Positions 43,432 through 54,220 of a stretch of DNA of 64,000 bases are shown here, in pieces. Source of the DNA: Candidatus Promineofilum glycogenicum. GTDB taxonomy: Bacteria; Chloroflexota; Anaerolineae; Promineifilales; Promineifilaceae. The stretch is from positions 744,001 to 808,000 of the forward strand of contig JADJHJ010000001.1 of the NCBI GenBank assembly GCA_016707605.1, written 5' to 3'. The notes under the pieces are model-generated. The model was given only the letters and a program-made list of their open reading frames with translations. It did no database searches and was not told where the DNA came from. Numbering within the stretch: position 1 is the first letter of the stretch; the number at the start of each line of letters is the position of its first letter. The position numbers and the translations under genes were made by a program.

Positions 43432-45644
43432 CTACTTTCGGTCGCGGAAGATGGCGTAGCCGCTGACGACGAGGACGACCAGGGCCAGGGCGATCTGCAC
43501 CACCGTCAGCGATGAGAGGCGTGACGACGGTGGGGCGACCTTGGCGGCTACGGCCGGTTTGGGCAGCGGCGTGGCCCCCGCCGTTGCGCCGGAACCAACT
43601 GCTTCCGGCGTCGGCTCCTCCCCCTCCTGTTCTAATAGGAACTCCACCATCGTATTCTGCTGCGCCGCGCTCAGGCGTGTGGCGTAGTCGCGCGGCATGA
43701 TGTTGGGCAGGCACGGCCCGTTGGGGCAGGCCGGGGCCAGGTAGGCGTTCGGCTCCAGGATGGATTGGCGAATGTACTCGGTGGCGGTCATGCCCGGCAC
43801 GCGCCCGCCGGCGGTCAAGCCGATGGCCGACAGGTCCGGCCCGACCTTGTGCGCCTCGCCGATGGCCCCGATCTTGTGGCACGCGCCGCAGCCGGCGTTG
43901 AGGATGATCGTCGCCGGGTCGCTGCCCTCGATGGGGCGGGGGTGGCCGTGGGCGCGGCTGTGGCGGATGATGCCTCGCTCGTTGGCGTTACCGCGGCTTC
44001 CAGCACGGCCAGCTCCTCGGCCGTCGGCTGGCGCAGTTCGCCGGCCGGCTCGGCGTGGAGGATGGCTTCGCAGGGGGAGAAGTCCGGCTCCGGGTCGGGC
44101 ATGCACCACCACGGCCCGCCCTTCTTGGTGTAGAGCAGCGGAACCCACCACAGCACTACGTCCTCGCCCGACAGCGGGTCGTCGTCGAGCCATTGTCGCG
44201 GCGGGATGAAGGTGTCGCCGGGGCCGGTCATGATCGGCTCCTCGCCTTCGAGCGGCTTGTCCTGTAGCAGGAAGAAGTAAGCCTCGTCCAGCCCCAGCGG
44301 GTCGGTGCGCTCCATGAACCAGCGGTAGTGCAGCTCGCCGTCGAAGATGGCCAGCTTGTGCCCCTCCGGCGACAGCCCCTCGACCACCGGATGCGTCTCG
44401 AATTCGATCTCCTGTTCCACCCACTGCGTCTCGTCGAACAGCCACACTTCGTCGCCGGGGCCGCCGTCGAGGTCGACGTCGATGCGCCAGAAGGGGCGAT
44501 AGACGGACAGGTCGTCGCAGCCGGGGCCGTGGGAGATGAAGCGCGGCTGGAAGCGGCCGTCGGCGTAGAAGCGCATGATCTCTTCGTAGCGGTAGCAGCA
44601 GATGCAGTTGGGCCAGCGGGTGAACTCGGTGAAGACCTGCCGCACCTCGAAGCCGTCGCCCAGGTCGTTGATGAGCGTGTCGCCGAAGGGGGGCACCGTG
44701 GCGGCGAAGCCGATCTCGTCGCGGTAGCCGCCCGGCCAACTGGGGTACCAGGCCTCGATCTGGCCGATCTTGGCGCTGCTGAAGATCGTCTGGCCGTTGT
44801 AGGTGGCGTCGGTGAAGTTGATGCCGTCGTTGGCCGTCATCTGCCAGCAGACGCTCCAGCCGTGGGCCTGGTGGCAGCCGTCGGTGAAGGCGTCGCGCTG
44901 GGCGGCTGGCTTCTCGGCGCTGCGGTCGGCGCGGGCGCGGGTGTAGAAGGTGCGGGCGACGACTTCTTGCTCCAGGTTGACGAAGACGTGGTAGACGCGC
45001 CCCGTGCCCAGCGGGTCGTGGAAGGTCAGGTCAACGCACCACTCCTCGCGGCAGGCGTCGTCGGCCAGCCAGCCGGACATGGGGATCATGGCCGGCTCCA
45101 TCGCCCCCAGGTCGTCGCCCAGGATGGCCCGCACCTGGGCGTCGGCGGCGGCGATGCGCATCGCCCTGGGCAGCACCTCGCTGGAGCCGCCGGGCCGGGC
45201 CTCGACGTCCGCCCACTGGGCCACGACGCGCTCGGTGTCGAGGTTGACCACGGCTTCGATGGTGCCGCCGTCGCTGTAGTTGTAGAACGTCAGGTAGGCG
45301 CAGTTGAGGCGGGCGCAGCCCTGGTCTTGCCAGTAACGGGCCTCGCCGCTGCTGAGGCGCACGGCCGATAGGAACTCCGTCTCGCGCCCGGCCAGCGTGG
45401 CGGCGAAGTCGGCATCGGCCAGGGCCAGGTCGCGGGCGGCGGCCGTGTCCAGGGCGTAGCCGGACGGGTAGCCGGCCAGTTCGGCGGGCATGTCGAGCAT
45501 CTGCTGGCTCTTGGCCACGGCCAGTTGCACGCTCTCGCGGTGCAGTTGGCCGTTCCAGAGGGACAGGAAGGCGATGAAGGCGGCGTTGATGAGGACGAAG
45601 CGGAGGATACGTTGCGGGGTGAATGATAGTCTCACAGGCCCCAT
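43432..45644 (-). CDS. Copper-amine-oxidase-like protein with C-terminal cytochrome c domain, frameshifted
   Basis: From ATG 45644 a membrane anchor (ILRFVLINAAFIAFLSLW) leads to two small N-terminal domains and a long beta-rich region resembling the catalytic domain of copper amine oxidases: GINFTDATYNGQTIFSSAKI, CYRYEEIMRFYADGRFQP (at the place of the NYDY cofactor loop) and YRPFWRIDVDLDG (at the place of the HxH copper loop, without the two His). At GGGG 43933-43936 the frame breaks; the next frame encodes IEGSDPATIILNAGCGACHKIG, a c-type heme site, KVGPDLSAIG, MPRDYATRLSAAQ and a final membrane helix. A redox protein of the outer membrane face; enzymatic activity is doubtful without the copper ligands. 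Confidence 0.65.
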
Positions 45645-45660
45645 TATAGCCATAAGTCGG

Positions 45661-45778
45661 GTGCATCCCACTTTCTGGAGTGGGTTGCACCTTCGGGCAT
45701 CCCACTTTCTTGAGTGGGTTGCACCTTCTGGGGCGGGTTGCAAGAACGTGCGACGCACTCCAGAAAGTGCGACGCACG
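45661..45778. repeat. Tandem hairpin units (GCATCCCACTTTCTGGAGTGGG type)
   Basis: Two ~34-base units (45661-45694, 45695-45728), each a hairpin of CCCACTTTCT and GAGTGGG arms inside GTGCA/TGCAC, are followed by GTGCGACGCACTCCAGAAAG-type sequence to 45778. They occupy the divergent promoter region between the CAO-like gene and coaBC. Confidence 0.8.
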
Positions 45779-45802
45779 CAGAGGTCTGCTACACTTCCCC
45801 TC

Positions 45803-47026
45803 ATGCAACCCATCACCGTTTTCCAGGGCCGGCGCATCCTGCTGGGCGTCACCGGCTCCATCGCCGCCTATAAATCCGTCGATCTGGCCTCCAAGCTGAC
45901 CCAGGCCGGCGCGCTGGTCGACGTCATCCTGACCGAATCGGCCGCCCGCTTCGTCACCCCGCTGGCCTTTCGCTCCGTCACCGGCCGGCCGGTCTACGAC
46001 GACATGTGGAGCCTGGACGACCACGTGCGCCACGTAGCCCTAGGCGAAGGGGCGGAGCTGCTCCTCATCGCCCCGGCCACGGCCAACACCATCGCCAAAT
46101 TGGTCTACGGATTGGCCGACAACCTGCTGACGCTGACCGCCCTGGCCGCCCGCTGCCCGATCATGCTGGCCCCGGCGATGGACGGCGGCATGTACGACCA
46201 CCCGGCGACGCAGGCCAATCTGGCCACGTTGCGCCAGCGCGGCGTGCTGCTGGCCGGGCCGGCCGAGGGGCGCATGGCGTCGGGGCTGAGCGGGCTGGGG
46301 CGGATGCTCGAGCCGGCCGATCTACTGGGCGAGGCGCGGCGGGTGCTGGCCCGCGACGGCGTGTTGCGCGGGCGGCGCGTCGTCGTCACCACCGGCCCGA
46401 CGCGTGAGGCGCTCGACCCGGTGCGCTACATCAGCAACCGCTCCACCGGCAAGCAGGGCATCGCCGTAGCCCAGGCGGCGCTGGACGCGGGCGCGGACGT
46501 GACGCTCATCGCCGGGCCGGTGGCCGAGGCCGCGCCCTATGGCGCGCGCCTCATCGCCGTGGAGACGACGCAGCAGATGGGCGAGGCGGTGCTGAGTTGC
46601 GTGGGCGACGCCGACGCGCTGCTGATGGTCGCCGCCGTGGCCGACTTCCGGCCGGAGAGCGTGGCCGACCGCAAGATCAAGAAGACGGAGAGCGCCGACT
46701 GGGGGCTGGCCATCGGCCTGGAGAAGACGCTCGACATCCTGAGCGCCGTCAAGGAGCAGCGCGACCGGACGGGCTTCCCGCGCGTCGTGCTGGGCTTCGC
46801 CGCCGAGACGCACAACGCCTTCGAGTACGGCCGCGACAAGCTGCTGCGCAAGGGGCTGAACTTCATCGCCGTCAACGACGTGACCGCCGACGGCGCCGGT
46901 TTCGCTGTGGACACCAACCGGGTTGTGCTGCTCAGTTCGGCCGGGGTGGTCGAGTCGATGCCGTTGCAGAGCAAGACGGCCGTGGCCGAGCGGATCATCC
47001 ACCGCGTGGCCGCAGAGCTTGGCTAA
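45803..47026 (+). CDS. coaBC: Bifunctional phosphopantothenoylcysteine decarboxylase/synthetase
   Basis: About 407 residues. Residues ~1-190 are the FMN-dependent decarboxylase (LLGVTGSIAAYKSVDL, IAPATANTIAKLVYGLADNL, APAMDGGMYDHPATQ); ~190-407 are the CTP-dependent synthetase (VVVTTGPTREALDPVRYISN, STGKQGIAVAQAA, KIKKTESADWGLAI). The usual PAMNxxMW motif reads PAMDGGMY. It makes 4'-phosphopantetheine for coenzyme A. ATG 45803 follows directly after the tandem hairpin units. Confidence 0.95.
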   Translation: MQPITVFQGRRILLGVTGSIAAYKSVDLASKLTQAGALVDVILTESAARFVTPLAFRSVTGRPVYDDMWSLDDHVRHVALGEGAELLLIAPATANTIAKLVYGLADNLLTLTALAARCPIMLAPAMDGGMYDHPATQANLATLRQRGVLLAGPAEGRMASGLSGLGRMLEPADLLGEARRVLARDGVLRGRRVVVTTGPTREALDPVRYISNRSTGKQGIAVAQAALDAGADVTLIAGPVAEAAPYGARLIAVETTQQMGEAVLSCVGDADALLMVAAVADFRPESVADRKIKKTESADWGLAIGLEKTLDILSAVKEQRDRTGFPRVVLGFAAETHNAFEYGRDKLLRKGLNFIAVNDVTADGAGFAVDTNRVVLLSSAGVVESMPLQSKTAVAERIIHRVAAELG

Positions 47027-47027
47027 G

Positions 47028-47115
47028 AATTCAACGCAAAAGAAGACAAAGACGCAAGAAAGAACGCCAAGCTCAGAAATTTTCTGAGCTTGGCGTTCTT
47101 TGCGTCTTTGCGTGA
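47028..47115. repeat. Family C-type nested hairpin
   Basis: An outer pair (AATTCAACGCAAAAG ... GCGTCTTTGCGTGAGAC, imperfect) encloses a perfect inner stem (GAACGCCAAGCTCAGAAA / TTTCTGAGCTTGGCGTTC). Lies between convergent coaBC and the methyltransferase gene. Confidence 0.82.
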
Positions 47116-47123
47116 GACTTTCT

Positions 47124-47999
47124 TTAACCTCTTCGCCTTCTGCGTTCTGGCGCGGGGGCGTCGCCGCGGGTGTGGCGAATCCAGGCGGCACAGTTCTCGT
47201 CGTGGCCCATCATCACGTCGGCGGCCATGATGGCCCGCTTGATCTCTTGCTCCAGCGGGTTGGTGATGGCCGCGGTCAGCCCGGCAGCGATGGCCATGGT
47301 CAGGAAGGCGGCATTGAGGGGCGGGCGCTCCGGCAGGCCGAAGGAGACGTTGCTCGCGCCGCAGCAGGTGTTGACGCCCAACTCCTCGCGGCAGCGGCGG
47401 ACGATGGCGAACACCTGCCGCCCGGCGTAGCGCACCGCGCCGATGGGCATGACCAGCGGGTCGATGAGCACGTCCTCGCGCGGGATGCCGTGATCTAGCG
47501 CCCGTTCGACGATCTTCTTGGCCACGGCGAAGCGCACGTCGGGGTCTTCGGAGATGCCCGTCTCGTCGTTGGAGATGCCGATAACCGCCGCGCCGTGCTT
47601 CTTCACCAGCGGCAGCACGCTCTCCAGCCGCTCCTCCTCGCCCGTGACGGAGTTGACCAGCGCCTTGCCTTCGTAGGCCGCCAGCCCGGCGGCCAGCGCG
47701 GCGACGATGGACGAGTCGATCGACAGCGGCAGGTCGGTCACCGACTGGACGAGGCGGATGGCCGTGGCCAGGATGGCCGGCTCGTCGGCCAGGGGGATGC
47801 CGGCGTTGACGTCGAGCAGGTGCGCCCCGGCGGCGGCCTGGGCCAAGGCGTCGGCGCGCACGCGGTCGAAGTTGCCCGCGGCCATCTCCACCCCCAGCAG
47901 CTTGCGGCCGGTGGGGTTGATGCGCTCGCCGATGATGGTGAACGGCCGCTCCGGGCCGATGCGCACCGTCTTCGTCCGCGACTGGAGTATCGTGTCCAT
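47124..47999 (-). CDS. Methyltetrahydrofolate methyltransferase (pterin-binding, DHPS-like)
   Basis: About 291 residues from ATG 47999. The pterin-binding barrel opens FTIIGERINPTGRKLLGVEM and continues AGAHLLDVNAGIPLADEP, DLPLSIDSSIVAAL, GKALVNSVTGE and NTCCGASNVSFGLPERP, matching AcsE/MtrH-type enzymes and the folate domain of MetH. It would move a methyl group between the corrinoid protein and tetrahydrofolate. It is the last gene of the minus-strand methyl island. In this context the net direction is probably corrinoid to THF. Confidence 0.9.
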   Translation of the reverse strand: MDTILQSRTKTVRIGPERPFTIIGERINPTGRKLLGVEMAAGNFDRVRADALAQAAAGAHLLDVNAGIPLADEPAILATAIRLVQSVTDLPLSIDSSIVAALAAGLAAYEGKALVNSVTGEEERLESVLPLVKKHGAAVIGISNDETGISEDPDVRFAVAKKIVERALDHGIPREDVLIDPLVMPIGAVRYAGRQVFAIVRRCREELGVNTCCGASNVSFGLPERPPLNAAFLTMAIAAGLTAAITNPLEQEIKRAIMAADVMMGHDENCAAWIRHTRGDAPAPERRRRRG

Positions 48000-48020
48000 G
48001 TTGTTATCCTGAAGAGGAAT

Positions 48021-48191
48021 GATCCGCAGATTGGGCAGATTGAGCAGATTTTTAGAGCAGAGAAGCGGGGGGGGGGGGGAGGGGGGGAGGAAAGAAAAGA
48101 AAAAAAAATTTGTTTTTTCCTTTTCCCTTGGCCTTCCTTCTTGCTTCTTCATTCTTTTTGAAATCTGCCCAATCTGCCTAATCTGCGGATT
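48021..48191. repeat. Family A hairpin with poly-purine interior
   Basis: Outer arms GATCCGCAGATTGGGCAG ... CTAATCTGCGGAT enclose a 13-G run (48067-48079), seven more G, an A-rich purine tract and then a T/C-rich tract. The interior can form hairpin, quadruplex or triplex structure. No gene. Confidence 0.85.
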
Positions 48192-48198
48192 ACTCCTC

Positions 48199-49224
48199 TT
48201 ATGCTTCCTCCGTAGTCCTCAGGGACGGGTGGTGGAAGTGGCGCGGGCGGTGGGGGTGGCGGGCGGCTTCGTCGCCGGCGGGTGTGCCCGACTGCACCGG
48301 CCGCGGCATCAGCCCCGCCTCCTCGATGATCTCGGCCACCAACTCCTCCTGCCGGTAGGCCATCACGTGGACGCCGGCCACGCCGGGAATCTCGCGCACC
48401 TGCTGGATGATCTCGACGCAGATGCGTTTGCCCTCGTCGCGCTGCTTGCCCTTGGGCGCGCCGCGCAGCCGGGCGACGACCTCATCGGGGATGTAGACGC
48501 CGGGCACTTTGCTGCGCATGAACTCGGCCGCCTTCTCGCCCCGCAGCGGCCCGACGCCGACGAGGATGAATACCCGCTCGTGCAGCCCCAGATCGCGCAC
48601 GCGGCGCATGAACTCGGCCAGCCGCGGCACGTCGAAGCAGTACTGCGTCTGGATGAAGTCGGCCCCGGCCTCGACCTTCTTGGCCAGGCGCAGCGGACGC
48701 CAGTCGAACGGCGGCGCGAACGGGTTCTCGGCCGCGCCCAGGAAGAGACGCGGCGGTACGGTCAGCTTGCGCCCACTGAGGAAGACGCCTTCGTCGCGCA
48801 TGATTCGCGCCGTACGCAGCAGTTGGATGGAGTCGAAGTCGAAGACGCGCCGCGCCTGTGGCTGGTCGCCGTTGGTCACGTCGTCGCCGGTCAGGCACAG
48901 GACGTTGCTGACGCCCATCGCCGCCGCGCCCAGCAGGTCGCCCTGGATGGCGATGCGGTTGCGGTCGCGGCAGGAGACCTGGAAGACGGGCGAGTAGCCG
49001 GCGCGGGTCAACAGGGCGCAGATGGCCACGCTGGACATGTGGCAGTTGGCCCCGCTGGCGTCGGTGGCGTTGATGGCGTCGCAGACGGCGGCCAGCGTCA
49101 CGGCGGCGTCGTAGACCTCTTGCGCGTCGGCGCTGTCGGGCGGGTTCAGCTCGGCCGTCACGGCGAAGCGGCCGGCGCGCAACACCCGTTCCAGCCGGCT
49201 ATCGGATTTATACGTGTTGTCCAT
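48199..49224 (-). CDS. metF: Methylenetetrahydrofolate reductase
   Basis: Protein of 341 residues, FAD-dependent TIM barrel: FAVTAELNPPDSADAQEV, INATDASGANCHMSSVA, NVLCLTGDD, GADFIQTQYCFDVPRLAEF. In the methyl island it would interconvert 5-methyl- and methylene-THF, here probably oxidising the methyl group. It overlaps metV by 17 bases, and the two proteins form a complex in acetogens. Its C-terminus (GTPAGDEAARHPHRPRHFHHP) is His-rich and not typical. Confidence 0.93.
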   Translation of the reverse strand: MDNTYKSDSRLERVLRAGRFAVTAELNPPDSADAQEVYDAAVTLAAVCDAINATDASGANCHMSSVAICALLTRAGYSPVFQVSCRDRNRIAIQGDLLGAAAMGVSNVLCLTGDDVTNGDQPQARRVFDFDSIQLLRTARIMRDEGVFLSGRKLTVPPRLFLGAAENPFAPPFDWRPLRLAKKVEAGADFIQTQYCFDVPRLAEFMRRVRDLGLHERVFILVGVGPLRGEKAAEFMRSKVPGVYIPDEVVARLRGAPKGKQRDEGKRICVEIIQQVREIPGVAGVHVMAYRQEELVAEIIEEAGLMPRPVQSGTPAGDEAARHPHRPRHFHHPSLRTTEEA

Positions 49225-49753
49225 GACCGTTGCTCGCCAGGATGGGTAGGGGGATGGATTGGCTCAGGTTGACCTGCGACGGCAGAGTTCGCCACCCCTC
49301 CGGGTAGTCGACGTCGGCCCCGGTCACCATATTGATCCAGGCCGAATCCCCTTTCAGTCGGTGGTCGACCGGCGGCTGAATCCACAGCATCTCCTGGCCA
49401 TAGAGGGGCATCTGCCCGGCGCGCTCATATGCCTCGGTCCAGACGCAGCGCATCTCCGGCTTTACCTCGCAGTGGCCGTTGGCGCGCACGCCGCCGCACG
49501 GCCCGTTGCGCAGGTTCTTGGGGCAGGTCATGGGGCAGGTCATGCCGGTGGAGTGAAGGATGCACTGGCCGCACATGCGACAGTCAAACAGCAGTTCCTT
49601 GGCCGGCTTCTCCAGGGGGCGCAGCCAGCGGTCGGCGCGTTCATAGCCGAAGCGGCGGATGAGCGGCTCGGCGCGGGTGAAGAGGCGGTGGGTCAGGTCG
49701 TAGGCGCGCTCCAGCAGACGGGGGTGAGCCTGCAACCAGCTTTGCAGGGACAT
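49208..49753 (-). CDS. metV: MetV-type iron-sulfur/zinc partner of MetF
   Basis: Protein of 181 residues. The Cys-rich core CRMCGQCILHSTGMTCPMTC, then KNLRNGPCGG and VKPEMRCVWTEAYERA match the MTHFR C-terminal (MetV) family, the partner subunit of MetF in acetogens and in many demethylation clusters. It overlaps metF, supporting a fixed pair. It may supply an electron entry site or only structure. Confidence 0.9.
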   Translation of the reverse strand: MSLQSWLQAHPRLLERAYDLTHRLFTRAEPLIRRFGYERADRWLRPLEKPAKELLFDCRMCGQCILHSTGMTCPMTCPKNLRNGPCGGVRANGHCEVKPEMRCVWTEAYERAGQMPLYGQEMLWIQPPVDHRLKGDSAWINMVTGADVDYPEGWRTLPSQVNLSQSIPLPILASNGHGQHV

Positions 49754-49762
49754 ACTATGCTC

Positions 49763-50755
49763 CTAATCGCGGTGGCGGCGGTGCGTGCGCTCGCGGGCGG
49801 CCGGTTCGGCCGCGCCATTGCCGTTACCATCGGCCATCTCGGCCAGCAGCGCGGCGCGGTCGGCGTCGGATAGGGGAGAACGCAGCGCCTCGGCGATGGC
49901 GGCGATGTGGTCGGGGCCGTTGCCGCAGCAGCCGCCAATGAAGCACGCGCCCAGGGCGCGCACGCGCTGGGCGTAGCGCCCCATGACCGGCGGCGTGGCG
50001 TCGTAGATGAGTTCGTGATTGCGCCACTGGGGAATGCCGGCGTTGGCCTTGGCGATCAAGCGCACGTCCGGCGCGGCGTGGTGCATGGCGTCAATGACGC
50101 CCTCGAGCTCGGCGATACCATTGCCGCAATTGCCGCCAATGGCCACCAGCCCCCAGCCCTTCATCGTCTGCACGGCCTGGGCCGGGGTGATGCCCATCAT
50201 CGTCCGGCCGTTGGTGTCGAAGCTCATCGTGGCGGCGACGGGCAGGTCGGTGATGGAACGCGCGCCCTCCACGGCTGCCCGCGCCTCCTCCAGGTCGCTC
50301 ATCGTCTCCACCCACAGCAGATCGACGCCGCCGGCGGCCAGCCCGCGCGCCTGCTCGGCGAAGGCGGCTTTGGCGTCGTCGAAGGTCATCGTGCCCATGG
50401 GGGCCAGCAGTTCGCCCGTCGGCCCCATCGAGCCGGCGACCAGCACCAGCCGGCCGGCGGCGTCGGCCTCGGCGCGAGCGTTCTGGGCCGCGGCCTTGTT
50501 CAACTCGTAGACGCGCTCTTGCAGGTTGTGAAGCTTCAGCCGGTAGCGCGTGCCGCCGAAGGAGTTAGTCAGGATGATCTGTGAACCGGAGTTGACATAA
50601 TGACGATGCACGGCGCGAATGCGGTCGGGGTGAGTGACGTTCCACTCCTCCGGCGGCGCGCCCGCCTGCAAGCCCGCGGCAAAGAGCATCGTGCCCATCG
50701 CCCCATCGAGGACGATGGGTTCGTTGGTGTCGAGGAGGTGTTGTAACTTGTTCAT
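49763..50755 (-). CDS. Homocysteine/betaine-type S-methyltransferase
   Basis: Protein of 330 residues. DGAMGTMLFAAGLQAGAPPEEWN at the start, IILTNSFGGTRYRL, and zinc-binding AIGGNCGNGIAELE and FIGGCCGNGPDHIAAIA (three Cys) define the Hcy-methyltransferase family (MetH N-terminal domain, BHMT, MtgA-like). It would transfer a methyl group to homocysteine or, as in related clusters, act as a partner of the corrinoid protein. The next gene upstream encodes a corrinoid protein, as in MetH-like split systems. Confidence 0.88.
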   Translation of the reverse strand: MNKLQHLLDTNEPIVLDGAMGTMLFAAGLQAGAPPEEWNVTHPDRIRAVHRHYVNSGSQIILTNSFGGTRYRLKLHNLQERVYELNKAAAQNARAEADAAGRLVLVAGSMGPTGELLAPMGTMTFDDAKAAFAEQARGLAAGGVDLLWVETMSDLEEARAAVEGARSITDLPVAATMSFDTNGRTMMGITPAQAVQTMKGWGLVAIGGNCGNGIAELEGVIDAMHHAAPDVRLIAKANAGIPQWRNHELIYDATPPVMGRYAQRVRALGACFIGGCCGNGPDHIAAIAEALRSPLSDADRAALLAEMADGNGNGAAEPAARERTHRRHRD

Positions 50756-50766
50756 CGTTTCCTCTT

Positions 50767-50839
50767 AAGGAGGTTCCAGGGGCCAGGTTCCAGGGGCCAG
50801 GGGAAGAACGCTCTTCCCCTGGCCCCTGGAACCTGGAAC

Positions 50840-50846
<7 letters not shown>
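50767..50846. repeat. Family D hairpin
   Basis: AGGTTCCAGGGGCCAGGTTC ... arms meet at GGGGAAGAACGCTCTTCCCC. The TAG stop of the corrinoid protein gene (50840-50842) lies inside the right arm. Confidence 0.9.
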
Positions 50847-51541
<695 letters not shown>

Positions 51542-51655
51542 GACACACTCTCTTCCTGTGGCACAGGTTTCTTAACCTGTGTGCTTTTCCCTCTCCAGCG
51601 GCGCTCAAGGGCAGACAAGCGGTGTCGCCTTAGCAATTTTTCCAGTCAACTCGCA

Positions 51656-53713
<2,058 letters not shown>

Positions 53714-53844
53714 GTCGTGTCTACCGGGCAAAGAAGCGCCGCCAGCGCGGCGCACAGACCACATCCGTAGTGGCTACATCCAGAAGCTCTAGGGATTCTA
53801 GCACGGCCCGGCATAGGCACAAAAAGAGAGAAGAAGCTCACGTT

Positions 53845-54141
53845 CTATCCGCCCCGAATCATGGCCGCCGTGGCGCGCCAGTCGATGTCGGTGTATTGCG
53901 CATCCAGCTCGGCGGCCACGGCCGCGGCGACTTCGGCCGGCGCGCCGTCGCGCTCCTGCGCCTCGCCCCACACGAAGCCGGACAGGTAGCCGTCGGCGCC
54001 AGCCAGCCCGGCGGCCATGGCCGCGCTGTCCACGGCTTCCTGGAAGCGCGGCGGCAGTTCGACACTGACGCGGTCGCGCCGGCCGCCGGCGCGAACCTGG
54101 AGGGGGATGTTGTGCCAGTAGAGGATTTGGTAGGAAGTCAT
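53845..54141 (-). CDS. Small conserved 'virulence factor'-labelled protein of methyl clusters
   Basis: Protein of 98 residues: ILYWHNIPLQVRAGGRRDRVSVELPPRFQEAVDSAAMAAG-like, then YLSGFVWGE. The pattern YWxxIPxQV...RFQxAIDxAAM recalls the family labelled virulence factor (PF13769-like), which in proteobacteria occurs in MetF/MetV/corrinoid/RACE/MttB clusters. The same context here supports the match. No enzymatic motif; perhaps a small accessory subunit. Confidence 0.78.
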   Translation of the reverse strand: MTSYQILYWHNIPLQVRAGGRRDRVSVELPPRFQEAVDSAAMAAGLAGADGYLSGFVWGEAQERDGAPAEVAAAVAAELDAQYTDIDWRATAAMIRGG

Positions 54142-54147
54142 TTTCTA

Positions 54148-54220
54148 GTGACGAGTGACGAGTGACGAGTGACGAGTTAAGAGTGGCGAGCGGCGCTTAT
54201 AATTCGTCACTCGTCACTAA
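54148..54220. repeat. Four tandem 7-base units (GTGACGA) with inverted tail
   Basis: GTGACGA repeats four times (54148-54175); at 54200-54220 the complement TTCGTCACTCGTCAC appears, so the region can fold back. The same GTGACGAGT motif forms the hairpin after tRNA-Ser. Confidence 0.75.
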
